Assembly: GCA_023249725.1 (NCBI GenBank)
Contig: JAHFBZ010000004.1
Location: 1 to 54,231 of the forward strand
Reading direction: 5' to 3'
DNA from: Methanobacteriaceae archaeon
GTDB taxonomy: Archaea > Methanobacteriota > Methanobacteria > Methanobacteriales > Methanobacteriaceae
Length of the DNA: 54,231 bases
A program made the translations under genes and the position numbers. Under the pieces are notes generated by a model. It had not been told where the DNA came from, searched no databases, and saw only the letters and a list, made by a program, of their open reading frames with translations. Positions 10,001 through 22,060 of the stretch are shown here, in pieces (position 1 is the first letter of the stretch; each line of letters opens with the position of its first letter).

Positions 10001-13000
10001 AGTGAGCTTCTTAAAGCTAAAATAGATTCTATTAGCTAAAATAAGACCAAATTGGGATTGAAATTTATTAATACCATCGAAACTGTTAGCATCTACAGTA
10101 GCTAAAATAAGACCAAATTGGGATTGAAATGTCAATAACAAAGCTTCCTCCGTTTTCTTCTTCGATGCTAAAATAAGACCAAATTGGGATTGAAATGTTC
10201 CTGCTTGAGTAATAGTTACATTTCGTTGAACATGCTAAAATAAGACCAAATTGGGATTGAAATACCCAAAGGGGGTACAATGGAACTCGTTAAAGGCGTA
10301 AGCTAAAATAAGACCAAATTGGGATTGAAATATGTATGCATATAAAGAATGGGATAATACTTGTGATGCTAAAATAAGACCAAATTGGGATTGAAATGCC
10401 GCAGCAACTTTAATGTTGTTACTAAATAGTTCTTGCTAAAATAAGACCAAATTGGGATTGAAATTAATTTAAATTTTTGGTATTTTAACTGCTTTTTTAT
10501 TGCTAAAATAAGACCAAATTGGGATTGAAATAATTTATCACCGTTTATTAATGGCGTTAGTTGTTTGCTAAAATAAGACCAAATTGGGATTGAAATGTTA
10601 AAATACTTTTAATACATGGAAGTTTAGAAAATGGCTAAAATAAGACCAAATTGGGATTGAAATTCTACACTGAAGGTAACTAAGTTCCTATCAGTGATGA
10701 GCTAAAATAAGACCAAATTGGGATTGAAATATGGAATCTTTACAGATAATTAAAATTAATGATAAAGCTAAAATAAGACCAAATTGGGATTGAAATGTCA
10801 TCAGCAGGGAATAGGAATATACGGGAGTTCATGGCTAAAATAAGACCAAATTGGGATTGAAATATCTATAGACTCCTAGCATGAACATTTCAGTGATTGC
10901 TAAAATAAGACCAAATTGGGATTGAAATATTGAAGTTACACTAATGGCTCAAATGGGTAATCAGAAGCTAAAATAAGACCAAATTGGGATTGAAATTTTT
11001 AATAACTTTTATAACCGTCCTTAGAACCAATGGCTAAAATAAGACCAAATTGGGATTGAAATACCTCTACTTCACCATCACCTTGTGGTTCTACAAAGCT
11101 AAAATAAGACCAAATTGGGATTGAAATTCTAAATCGATACTAGTATATAATAACTCCATTTCAGGCTAAAATAAGACCAAATTGGGATTGAAATTTTGTA
11201 TTGTACTTAACAAATACTTGGCAACAGATGCTAAAATAAGACCAAATTGGGATTGAAATTCGGTTAAAGCAAAACGCACATCATTATAATTTGATGCTAA
11301 AATAAGACCAAATTGGGATTGAAATTTTTTAACATAACAAACCATATTTTCATCTCCTTTAGCTAAAATAAGACCAAATTGGGATTGAAATTAATGATAA
11401 TGTGCATTACTATAATCGTCTAGAGGTAGCTAAAATAAGACCAAATTGGGATTGAAATAGAGTCATTCCAGCCCTTTTAACGAGCTTTGGGAACAGCTAA
11501 AATAAGACCAAATTGGGATTGAAATACTGTTTGACTAATATTATCTATCATGATTTGATTAGAGCTAAAATAAGACCAAATTGGGATTGAAATGTAGGTT
11601 TTTTAGCACTATTAACAGGGCCTTTTTTACCGCTAAAATAAGACCAAATTGGGATTGAAATTTAAACTCACCCAGTGATCATATAGTATTTCGGGCCTGC
11701 TAAAATAAGACCAAATTGGGATTGAAATATATAATCACCTCAAAAAAGTAGTCAAATGAGTATGTGCTAAAATAAGACCAAATTGGGATTGAAATATCCT
11801 CTAGTTTGCTGGTGATACCTACTGATAATAGGCTAAAATAAGACCAAATTGGGATTGAAATTAATGATATTCTGCATTATCATAAGCATCTAAAGGTAGC
11901 TAAAATAAGACCAAATTGGGATTGAAATATAAATTTACATTCTGCTATTGCTGGGCTTCCTACTGGCTAAAATAAGACCAAATTGGGATTGAAATAGCTG
12001 AGTTATACTCCGTATTGCCTTTTGTGGTTCCAGGCTAAAATAAGACCAAATTGGGATTGAAATACTATATTATACTAACTGGTATTATTATTGATAGTAG
12101 CTAAAATAAGACCAAATTGGGATTGAAATGTAACTGTCTTCTTTGTAATCAAATAATTCTTGCACGCTAAAATAAGACCAAATTGGGATTGAAATAAATT
12201 TTAAAGGACTACAATTATCAGTAACTTCATTGCTAAAATAAGACCAAATTGGGATTGAAATTTAACTGCGGCCTTCGGTAGTCCAGCGGCAGTAGGGAAG
12301 CTAAAATAAGACCAAATTGGGATTGAAATAACTAAATCAAATAAGGGTGAGAAATGCAGTGAATAGCTAAAATAAGACCAAATTGGGATTGAAATTGGAT
12401 TTCTGCCATTCTTTTCTTATCTCTGAAATGTCGCTAAAATAAGACCAAATTGGGATTGAAATATTCAGGGCTATAACCTTCAAATACTTTCTTAGGATAG
12501 CTAAAATAAGACCAAATTGGGATTGAAATAACTTTAAACTCATCAACAGGTGCATCAATAACATCAAGCTAAAATAAGACCAAATTGGGATTGAAATTTT
12601 TATACATCATAATCATTTAAATAGTGTTTCATGCTAAAATAAGACCAAATTGGGATTGAAATTTTCTAGTTTCAATACGGTTAAATCACCTAAGTATAGC
12701 TAAAATAAGACCAAATTGGGATTGAAATAAGAATAATGACTAGGGGTCAGTCAGTGTTTGATGAAAGCTAAAATAAGACCAAATTGGGATTGAAATTTTA
12801 CTAGAAGGAATAGCATTTTTTAACTGTTGTAAATGCTAAAATAAGACCAAATTGGGATTGAAATATAATAAACGGAGAAGTAGGGGAAAATTGGCTAAGC
12901 TAAAATAAGACCAAATTGGGATTGAAATACATCTACAAACACAATAAAATGCGGACAATGACCGCTAAAATAAGACCAAATTGGGATTGAAATAGCATTT

Positions 13001-16000
13001 TGTCGGCGCTGATGATGCTGACCGTATAGGCTAAAATAAGACCAAATTGGGATTGAAATTTGCCTGCTGAAATAGTAGATGTGGTCACAGGTCGAGCTAA
13101 AATAAGACCAAATTGGGATTGAAATCTATCAAAGGTCAATCATCAGGAAGACATAGAAAGCTAAAATAAGACCAAATTGGGATTGAAATTATAAAACTGT
13201 TAAAGACGCTATCGCGCTCATCAGAGGCTAAAATAAGACCAAATTGGGATTGAAATAAAATCAAGGGAAAAAAGAATATAAGTCCTAATGAAGCTAAAAT
13301 AAGACCAAATTGGGATTGAAATGTAGATTTTATCAAAGTTATCTTTTCTGAATTTCTTGCTAAAATAAGACCAAATTGGGATTGAAATTGACAAAGCTAA
13401 TCACACGGCCATGGAAACAGATGGCTAAAATAAGACCAAATTGGGATTGAAATGTTCATAAATCTCATCCCTCTCAAATAAATAAAATGCTAAAATAAGA
13501 CCAAATTGGGATTGAAATGTGTTTGGTTATGGTCGAAACTTTCAACTATTTGAGCTAAAATAAGACCAAATTGGGATTGAAATTCGGGTTTATTTTCTGA
13601 TAAGATATAGTTTTTCACTGTGCTAAAATAAGACCAAATTGGGATTGAAATGTAATTACTCCGTTAGAATCAATATTTGCTACTTCGCTAAAATAAGACC
13701 AAATTGGGATTGAAATGAGGATAGGGAACAGTTTATTTGGGAGTCTTTTCCAAGCTAAAATAAGACCAAATTGGGATTGAAATTTATTAATCCTCCCCTA
13801 AGTATATTAATTCTGTAAATGCTAAAATAAGACCAAATTGGGATTGAAATGTTTCCTCATCAATGAGAATCAAATCCTCCTCATCTCCAGGCTAAAATAA
13901 GACCAAATTGGGATTGAAATATGTTCCAGGCCATAGGGAATATATTGGAGTGGATGTGCTAAAATAAGACCAAATTGGGATTGAAATTCAAAATCCCTGA
14001 TCCTGATCCTGAGGTTTTGTCTCGCTAAAATAAGACCAAATTGGGATTGAAATTCCGGATCTTTGAAGATATAGATTACTGTGTCTTTTGCTAAAATAAG
14101 ACCAAATTGGGATTGAAATCAGCCCTTAGTCCTATAACCTCAGCACTTGGCAGATTAGCTAAAATAAGACCAAATTGGGATTGAAATTAAAAAGAAGTTT
14201 GGTTCAAATAACACGGCTGGGGGCTAAAATAAGACCAAATTGGGATTGAAATTAATTTGATTCTGGAGTAAATCGGAGGTGGTTAAATGGCTAAAATAAG
14301 ACCAAATTGGGATTGAAATACATACTGCCCAGGTAAGTTTTACCACCAAAACCACGCTAAAATAAGACCAAATTGGGATTGAAATTTCACCATCAATAGT
14401 TACACTTAAAGGTTTATTAGCGCTAAAATAAGACCAAATTGGGATTGAAATATATCAATAGTATCCCATTCTTTCAGGATTGGTAAGATATTATCGCTAA
14501 AATAAGACCAAATTGGGATTGAAATTCTAAGATGATTTCTTATTTGGCAAGTCCGGCATTAAGCTAAAATAAGACCAAATTGGGATTGAAATATGGTAGC
14601 CCGGTTGTTTGACGGGTTTTACTGTTAAGGGCTAAAATAAGACCAAATTGGGATTGAAATCATATCTACGCATTGACAACTTTTTAAGGGCCCACAGGCT
14701 AAAATAAGACCAAATTGGGATTGAAATGAATTAGTTTCATTAGAATCACAAATGATATTTGCTATGCTAAAATAAGACCAAATTGGGATTGAAATTTTAT
14801 ATCTTTCGCTAAACCATCATCTCTAATTTGAGCTAAAATAAGACCAAATTGGGATTGAAATATCATAAAACACATACTCCTCTTGTCCTTTCAATATGGC
14901 TAAAATAAGACCAAATTGGGATTGAAATAGTTCTATTGTTTTAAATAACCAAAGGGCAACATAAGCTAAAATAAGACCAAATTGGGATTGAAATTAGAAT
15001 GGTATTCATAGGGGTTAATTAAAAAAAGTGAGCTAAAATAAGACCAAATTGGGATTGAAATTTCTTAACAATATGAACTTTTGAGGGTGAATGACTTTGC
15101 TAAAATAAGACCAAATTGGGATTGAAATTAATATATTGCAGTTTGACGGACTGAGGGGGGAAGAATGCTAAAATAAGACCAAATTGGGATTGAAATTAAT
15201 CCCCTCATAACCGGTATGGTGGGAGTTAATAAGGCTAAAATAAGACCAAATTGGGATTGAAATTTATTATATGTAGGTAGTCTCATATCCTGGCAAACCG
15301 GCTAAAATAAGACCAAATTGGGATTGAAATGCATTATCCCCAATCACATCTGCTTTAGGTAGATTAGCTAAAATAAGACCAAATTGGGATTGAAATGTAC
15401 TTTTTTAATTTTTTCTTTTATTTTATAGTTGGCTAAAATAAGACCAAATTGGGATTGAAATTCTACTGCTACTTTAATATAACTGGAATCTGTAACATGC
15501 TAAAATAAGACCAAATTGGGATTGAAATATGACTGGCTCATCAGCTCCTTTATAAATCCACTGAAGCTAAAATAAGACCAAATTGGGATTGAAATTCAAT
15601 GGGTTTAGTAGCGGATAAACCGAGTGTGACTGGCTAAAATAAGACCAAATTGGGATTGAAATTGTCATTATTGAGTATTTGTGACATTACTTGAGCCCGC
15701 TAAAATAAGACCAAATTGGGATTGAAATATCAAAATTATATTCACTTACCCATATTACCTGAACGCTAAAATAAGACCAAATTGGGATTGAAATCTCAAT
15801 GATGAAACCAGTAATGATTATGATAATTGGGCTAAAATAAGACCAAATTGGGATTGAAATGTCTTTGAATCTGGAAAACTATTGCGAGGTAGAAATCGCT
15901 AAAATAAGACCAAATTGGGATTGAAATAGAAGAATATATCTACGGTTATATCAACGATGAAGGTGCTAAAATAAGACCAAATTGGGATTGAAATGTTAGA

Positions 16001-17380
16001 GTGAAAAGAGAGGATAAGTATAGTGGACATAGCTAAAATAAGACCAAATTGGGATTGAAATTATTTTCAGTTACATTATTTTCATCGGTTTCTAGGCTAA
16101 AATAAGACCAAATTGGGATTGAAATCCTTCTTTTAATAATATACTTTCTTCTTTTAATTCTGCTAAAATAAGACCAAATTGGGATTGAAATATAAACTGT
16201 CTGCAACATGATTTAAGATGGTTTAGCTAAAATAAGACCAAATTGGGATTGAAATGATACTACTTATTTGGTAAAAATTGCAGGTAAAAGAGCTAAAATA
16301 AGACCAAATTGGGATTGAAATGAAATAGGGTCAAAGCGTTCAGGGAGAGGTTATCTCGCTAAAATAAGACCAAATTGGGATTGAAATACTTATACCCTCA
16401 CAAATAACCTACCTACCTCAGGCTAAAATAAGACCAAATTGGGATTGAAATATACTAAAATACAACCATTAGGTGCTTTAGAGTGGTTGCTAAAATAAGA
16501 CCAAATTGGGATTGAAATATTATTAGAAGCAATAGAAAAGAAGGTTACTGAGGGCTAAAATAAGACCAAATTGGGATTGAAATAAGTATCTATGAGAATT
16601 ATCTATCCTTTTAGGCATTGCTAAAATAAGACCAAATTGGGATTGAAATATCTCTTAAAGGAAAAGCAAGGCGACGGGAACCCTCTGCTAAAATAAGACC
16701 AAATTGGGATTGAAATATCATCGTCAGCCCATTTATCCTCTAACTCAATCATGCTAAAATAAGACCAAATTGGGATTGAAATTTTCATTATGAGTAAAGG
16801 AACACAAGAGTATTCAGGCTAAAATAAGACCAAATTGGGATTGAAATAACAGTATCGTCTATCTCCATAGCTGTACGGGTGTTTTGCTAAAATAAGACCA
16901 AATTGGGATTGAAATCTGAATATGATTATATGCCAAGTTCTATTGTTTTGAGCTAAAATAAGACCAAATTGGGATTGAAATGAAACATGACCTTAACCCT
17001 GTGGTGATTGATATAGATGGCTAAAATAAGACCAAATTGGGATTGAAATTTATTTTTTTAGGCACTGTTGTTTTAGTGGAGTCGGCTAAAATAAGACCAA
17101 ATTGGGATTGAAATGGAATAAACGATTAAGTAACCTCCTTATTGATTGCAGCTAAAATAAGACCAAATTGGGATTGAAATTTATTACTCCGCCTATAGTA
17201 TTCCATACTGCTAAGAGCTAAAATAAGACCAAATTGGGATTGAAATATACTTGCAGAATGGAGTTTACAGGCAGGTGAAAGTAGCTAAAATAAGACCAAA
17301 TTGGGATTGAAATATTTAAACATGAGTTCTATGCTTTAGAACAGTATATGGCTAAAATAAGATCATTTTGAGATTGAAAT
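7089..17380 (+). CRISPR. Very large CRISPR array, about 155 repeats of 30 bp with 34-40 bp spacers
   Basis: The repeat is 30 bp, begins GCTAAAATAAGACC and ends TTGGGATTGAAAT. The terminal ATTGAAAT is the usual archaeal 8-nt crRNA 5' handle, so transcription runs on the + strand. My hand count gives 154 canonical copies (first 7089-7118, last 17284-17313) plus a degenerate terminal copy at 17351-17380 that has substitutions in its centre. I saw no deviant repeat inside the array. Spacers are mostly 35-39 bp. The leader side is left, next to cas2; the decayed copy lies at the far end. The spacer at 8059-8094 recurs at 8257-8294 with two extra 3' bases, and spacers 11392-11428 and 11862-11898 match at 30 of 37 positions. 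No spacer was recognised as matching this window by eye. Confidence 0.99.
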
Positions 17381-17411
17381 TTCAAAGTCTATATTGATGA
17401 GGCCCATATTT

Positions 17412-17441
17412 TTTTAAATAAGACCATATTGGTTTAATATC
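17412..17441 (+). repeat. Decayed relic of a further CRISPR repeat
   Basis: Beyond the degenerate terminal repeat, after a 31-bp spacer-sized gap, the string AAATAAGACCATATTGG (17416-17432) matches the core of the repeat with one mismatch, while both flanks have diverged. The spacing and register indicate that the array once extended at least one unit further and is being eroded at its leader-distal end. Confidence 0.7.
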
Positions 17442-18156
17442 TTAAAATTAGTTACTAATAGAATGAATTAGTTAATCATTAAGGGGGTTTTGGGAGTATC
17501 ATGTGATAATCCCATATTATAAATAATACTTTTTAACCATAAATACTTAATTATTTAATACTAACCTTTAAGGTATTACTGCTCAAATTTTAGAGAAACA
17601 TTCCAAAATTGTTTTTAACTTGTTATATCTTAAAATTTCTTTGATAAAATTAAATCTATAATTTTTCAACTATTTCTTTAAATTTTTAAAAATTAAAAAA
17701 AATCATGAAAGATTCACATAATAAAAATTTTGAATGAATTATAATTATTTAAAAAATAAAAATCTTAAAACCTTTGATATTTTTACTATTACATGGGTAT
17801 TACCATATAATTTAAACCGTTCTATTTTAATGGTAGTTTAAAATTATACACGTAACATTTAAGAAAACCACTACTTCTACAACACTAATCATATTTACTA
17901 TTAATAGTCGAATTTTTTCAGTATTTTCATTTTTCATTTTATTGTCTAATTATTCCAATTTTTATTAGCAATTAGAGTTTTTTTCTCATGCACATGTTTT
18001 CATTCGTGAAAATGATAAATTAATTTTTAATTTTATAATTATTAGTATTGTGAAAAACTGGCTAAAGAGTATGCATATTGATTTAAATTCTGATTTTTCT
18101 GAATATGTTAAGTAAATCAAGGTGGAAATATAAATTGAGGAATATTTATTAAAATA
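17442..18156. other. Gene-free A+T-rich stretch after the array
   Basis: About 715 bp of very A+T-rich DNA with short homopolymers. I see no convincing ORF, tRNA or further repeat relic in it. It separates the + strand array from the - strand gene ending at 18157. Confidence 0.6.
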
Positions 18157-18678
18157 TTATATATCTCCTATTAAAAGTGGAATATTACCTACTAAATAGG
18201 ACAATAACGCGAAAAATATCAGATAAGCAATGCCGGATATAAAATGGGCTTTGAATGTGTTGTCATCATCATCATCCCGGCCCCAGTTGGAAACCACATA
18301 TTGAAATTCGTCTGCGGAATAGAACTTCAGGTGATTTTCGGTGGCGATAATTGAGTGTAATATTTTTACAAAACCTAAAACTGACAAAGCGGCAAATGCT
18401 GCGGCCATAATGGGAAATGGGCCACTGTAAGGCGTAATAACGAATGCATACAGTATTAAAAGCCATATAACTGGAAAAATATCTATTAAAAAGAATCCTA
18501 CGATGAATCTACGTATAAAACGATTTCTTCTCTTTTTATCATTTGAAAAAAATAGTTGAACATCGAATGTTCGGTATTTACGTATTAAATTCATTACAAT
18601 CATTAAATAAATCCCGAAAAACAGGATTAATGCGTCTTTACCATTTAGTAAACTACCAACTTCTGTATTGAAAACCAT
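18157..18678 (-). CDS. Polytopic membrane protein of unknown function
   Basis: The 173-aa product has about four hydrophobic segments: residues 16-33 (ALILFFGIYLMIVMNL), about 57-80 (FIVGFFLIDIFPVIWLLILY), about 88-107 (PIMAAAFAALSVLGFVKI) and about 150-170 (GIAYLIFFALLSYLVGNI). A basic loop (KKRRNRFIRR) follows the first and an acidic run (DDDDD) precedes the last. The ATG at 18678 has GGTGA at a suitable distance. No family is recognised. It is a single gene on the - strand, separated by 237 bp from the next - strand gene, so probably transcribed alone. Confidence 0.7.
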   Translation of the reverse strand: MVFNTEVGSLLNGKDALILFFGIYLMIVMNLIRKYRTFDVQLFFSNDKKRRNRFIRRFIVGFFLIDIFPVIWLLILYAFVITPYSGPFPIMAAAFAALSVLGFVKILHSIIATENHLKFYSADEFQYVVSNWGRDDDDDNTFKAHFISGIAYLIFFALLSYLVGNIPLLIGDI

Positions 18679-18915
18679 TATTTTTCACCATTAAAATATT
18701 TAAAAAACCTGTAATTATATTATATTTTATCCTTATTAATGTTCACTTTTTTCAAATTATATTATTCATTATAGTTATCAATGAATATTTATTTATTGAA
18801 CTGTTCATTTTATAATTTCAAAAAATTTGAATATTTATGTAACTTTATGATATATTTAATTCTTTAAATGATATTAAAGTTCTTTAAGAAATTCAATTAA
18901 GCTAAACAAAAAAAA

Positions 18916-19533
18916 TTAAATAATTAAATTTAAGAATAGGATCATTTGAGCAGCAGTAAGCACAAAACCGAACAAAAACCCGGCTAAAACTTGGGAAACA
19001 GTATGGCGATTTAAATATACTCGACTCCACATTACCAAAGGCCCTAATAATCCTAATATGGCACCGGCCAAGCCAAATGCAAAAATTAAACCCGTTGTAG
19101 GTCCTGAAATTCCCATGGAATGTATGCTTATCTTCCAGTATCGGGTTATGCCCATTACTATTATGGTATTGGAAAAATAGCAGAACATTAGTGCGGTACT
19201 AATGGTTGGTGCTTGCATCATGAAAAGAGCGATGGTTCCTAAAAAATAGGAAATAATAGCAATTATTAATGGTATTTTCCGATCTTCCTTTTTCAAAAGG
19301 TCACGATGAATATTCTTTCTCTTAAAAAAAACTATTATTACTACGGTGGGTAGTATACTGGCGAAAAAAATACTTATGATATCTATTTTAATAAAATCAT
19401 TGAAATTTAAGTAGTAAAAATTTATAATTGAAAAAACAATCAAGGCCAAAATAGGAGCATTGCTAATGTCTGAAATTAACTGGGCCTGTTTTCCGTACTT
19501 TTTATTTTCTTGAGGTTCGTTCATAAGACTCAT
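18916..19533 (-). CDS. PAP2-superfamily membrane protein (phosphatase-like)
   Basis: A 205-aa protein with about five to six membrane segments. The C-terminal part carries the PAP2 third motif, SRVYLNRHTVSQVLAG (SR...H...Q.LAG), and an earlier HSMGISGPTTG occupies the place of the second PSGH motif. PAP2 enzymes dephosphorylate lipid or polyprenyl phosphates at the membrane. The first motif (KxxxxxxRP) is not evident, and the second has Pro where the catalytic His usually sits in SGH, so activity is uncertain. There is another in-frame ATG three codons downstream; neither has a strong ribosome binding site. It could be an integral-membrane relative without phosphatase activity. Confidence 0.7.
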   Translation of the reverse strand: MSLMNEPQENKKYGKQAQLISDISNAPILALIVFSIINFYYLNFNDFIKIDIISIFFASILPTVVIIVFFKRKNIHRDLLKKEDRKIPLIIAIISYFLGTIALFMMQAPTISTALMFCYFSNTIIVMGITRYWKISIHSMGISGPTTGLIFAFGLAGAILGLLGPLVMWSRVYLNRHTVSQVLAGFLFGFVLTAAQMILFLNLII

Positions 19534-19621
19534 CTATAAAAATGTCTGTCAATAATAATTAAAAATAATATTAAAAAACTAGTATAGCATAAAATTCAAA
19601 AAATAAAAACAAAACGGGGGT

Positions 19622-22060
19622 TTAGCCCCCGGTTTTAAATTTAAATGTATATTTTGCAGCTAATCTGTGTCCAGCATAGTCTTTTACAGCAGAGGATGGA
19701 ATATAAACGGTGTAATAACTGTACTTGGTTCTTTTGTAGGTTTGTTTTATATACAATGTATTTCCTGAAATCCATTTTTTAATGGATACCTTTTGTCTGC
19801 GGCTGTTTTTTACTACAACCTTTGACCAGTTAATACTGGACTTAATGTTTTCACTGAACTTGATGTAGATAGTACTTGTTCTAGAAACACTTTTAGCAGC
19901 ATTTTTAGGATAAGTTAAAACTACTACTGGTGGTGCAACATCAATCACCGTTCCTGAAACTGTGGCAGTACTTGTTCCTCCGTGCCCGTCACTTATAATG
20001 TATTTGAAGCTGTCTGAACCGAAGTATCCTGCATTTGCGATGTAAGTAATAATCTTTCCATTCACTGCTACTTTTCCATGGAGGGGGTTGCTGAAAATGG
20101 AAACAGTTAAATTATCGCCATCAGGATCCATATCATTGTTAGTGACATCTATCGCAGTGGAAACAGTATTTCGAGTATTAAATACATCATTTACTGCAAC
20201 TGGTGGGTTATTAACAGTTATAGTTACTGTAGCAGTGCTGGTCTCCCCGTGTCCATCATTTATGGTGTAGGTAAAACTGTCAGAACCTATAAATCCAGTA
20301 TTTGGGGTGTAAGTTATGGTTTTATCTGGATTTACAGTTATTGTTCCATGTAATGGGTTGCTGGTACCAGTTATGGATAAATTATCGTTATCCACATCAC
20401 TATCATTTAATAGAACTGGAATGACAACGGAAGTGTTTCCAGGAGTCATTTTTGCATCATTTACAGCAACTGGTGCATCATTTACTGGAGTGATGTTTAT
20501 ATTAACGGTTGCTGTACTGAAACCATTTTTTCCATCGGTAATGGTGTATGAAAAACTATCTAATCCATTGTAATTCAAATATGCTTTGTATAATATGGTT
20601 TTATCTGGATTCACTGTCACGGTGCCATGTAATGGGCCACTGATACTATAAATGGTTAAATTATCTCCGTTTTGATCAGTATCATTATTTAATACTGGAA
20701 TAGTAACATTGGTATCCTCAGCGAGAGTTACAGTATCATTAATTGCAATAGGTTTGTTATTTACATTAGTGAAGTATATTTGTTCTCCAATGATATTCTT
20801 TCCTTTAATAAGATTGCTGGCACTGGATTGATAAACTATGGTTGTCCCATCATAGCTGATAACTGGGTTAAAACTTCCAGCATTTCCACCTTTACATCCA
20901 TTTCCAGGGCTCATGAGGCCCATTTTTCCAGTAAAAACATCGTAAACGAATATATTTTCTTTTCCATTGGTGGTTAGGCCAGGTATTAGGTCTGTGGCCG
21001 TGGAGTAGAATGTTATTATGGTTCCGTCTGCATTTATGCTAGGACGTGAACTGTATCCATTTCCTCCATTTCCAGAGGCCCCTTTACTTATTAAAGTGAA
21101 ACTATCCGCATAGATGTCGTATATAAAAATATTCTCATTGGTGTTGGTTAAAGTTCCATATATCATGTCTGTGGCAAATGAAGCAAAAACAATAACATTC
21201 CCAAAGGCACTTATACGTGGATAATCACTGGGTTTATTTCCTCCGTTTTGCATTGCTCCATAGCTTACTAGATATGTTTCGTTATTTTTGTTATTATATA
21301 GTGCAATATTGCCGTAAGTTGTAAGATTTTCTCCAATTTTACCATAACTAACGAAATAAGTTATTAAATTACCATTGAAGCTTATAATTGGACTTGTACA
21401 ATCATTTGATCCCATACCTGAATCTTTAATGCTTATTAATTTATTTTCGCCAGATATACTATCATAAACAAAAATGTCATAGTCCTTAGATTTTTTGTTT
21501 GTATCAATGTTTGTGGCCAGTGATTCATATGTTATGACGGTTCCATCGTAATTTACGGATGGATGCCCGCAATTACCATTCACACCAGCCCCACCGGGCC
21601 CTTCTGTAACTAATTCAGTTATTCCTGAAGTTATATTGTAAGTATAGATGTTAGCAGTATTATTTATTACTCGCCCGGGCATTAAATCACTGGCACAAGA
21701 AGCAAAGGCCACTATAGTTCCATCGCCACTTATGCAGGGACTGTAACTATCTCGGTTTCCACCGTTTCCATTCCTGCCTTTGGTAACTAAACTAGTTTTT
21801 CCTGAGCTTTTATTATACAGAAATATGTTTTCATAGTAGGTCGTTACCTTATTCGGTATTAGATTGGTGGATGTCGATGAATAGACAATTAAATTCCCAT
21901 CAGCACTCATGCTGGGAACTGTACTTTCATGATTTCCTCCACTTGAACTACTGCTATTGGATACTAAAGTAGTATTGTAGGCATTTGTTGCACTAACTGT
22001 CCCGATCAACAAGGTTATTGTAAAAATAAGCAATATCAGTATTGTTAATTTTTTAATCAA
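19622..22060 (-). CDS. Secreted adhesin-like protein: TolB-like propeller repeats, cadherin-like Ig tandem domains, C-terminal Ig domain
   Basis: A predicted cell-surface protein of 812 aa. The true start is the TTG at 22060, preceded by AAGGGGG; a longer frame to 22120 lacks a ribosome binding site. It opens with a signal peptide (IKKLTILILLIFTITLLIG, then TVSATNA). Next come about seven repeats of roughly 55 aa with the pattern GGN..S..PSIS.DG..I.F.S.ATNLIPG and NIFVYD...G, as in TolB/WD40-like propellers. Three cadherin-like domains follow, each with VNDxP, IPVLxNDxDxDGDNL, PLHGTVTVNPDKTI and DSFTYTI.DGHG. The last about 100 aa resemble an SbsA-type Ig domain ending KYTFKFKTGG. There is no C-terminal membrane anchor, so attachment to the pseudomurein wall or a partner is unclear. 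Confidence 0.85.
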   Translation of the reverse strand: MIKKLTILILLIFTITLLIGTVSATNAYNTTLVSNSSSSSGGNHESTVPSMSADGNLIVYSSTSTNLIPNKVTTYYENIFLYNKSSGKTSLVTKGRNGNGGNRDSYSPCISGDGTIVAFASCASDLMPGRVINNTANIYTYNITSGITELVTEGPGGAGVNGNCGHPSVNYDGTVITYESLATNIDTNKKSKDYDIFVYDSISGENKLISIKDSGMGSNDCTSPIISFNGNLITYFVSYGKIGENLTTYGNIALYNNKNNETYLVSYGAMQNGGNKPSDYPRISAFGNVIVFASFATDMIYGTLTNTNENIFIYDIYADSFTLISKGASGNGGNGYSSRPSINADGTIITFYSTATDLIPGLTTNGKENIFVYDVFTGKMGLMSPGNGCKGGNAGSFNPVISYDGTTIVYQSSASNLIKGKNIIGEQIYFTNVNNKPIAINDTVTLAEDTNVTIPVLNNDTDQNGDNLTIYSISGPLHGTVTVNPDKTILYKAYLNYNGLDSFSYTITDGKNGFSTATVNINITPVNDAPVAVNDAKMTPGNTSVVIPVLLNDSDVDNDNLSITGTSNPLHGTITVNPDKTITYTPNTGFIGSDSFTYTINDGHGETSTATVTITVNNPPVAVNDVFNTRNTVSTAIDVTNNDMDPDGDNLTVSIFSNPLHGKVAVNGKIITYIANAGYFGSDSFKYIISDGHGGTSTATVSGTVIDVAPPVVVLTYPKNAAKSVSRTSTIYIKFSENIKSSINWSKVVVKNSRRQKVSIKKWISGNTLYIKQTYKRTKYSYYTVYIPSSAVKDYAGHRLAAKYTFKFKTGG

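Noticed and set aside
9995-10034. A spacer containing GCTAAAATAG, resembling the start of the repeat
   Set aside because: Only about ten bases match and the following bases diverge. The unit has normal spacing, so this is chance similarity in A+T-rich DNA and not a truncated repeat.
7490-13336. Seven reverse-strand ORFs with repeated SIPIWSYFS or FQSQFGLILA peptides
   Set aside because: They are translations of the CRISPR repeat in the antisense frames interrupted by spacers, not genes.
10398-15498. Two spacers (near 10398 and 15462) whose reverse translations both contain IKVA
   Set aside because: Only a few residues agree and the nucleotide match is weak, unlike the clear pair at 11392/11862.
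20088-20977. Three + strand ORFs opposite the adhesin-like gene
   Set aside because: Shadow frames of the repetitive cadherin-like and propeller domains. They have no ribosome binding sites and no independent composition.
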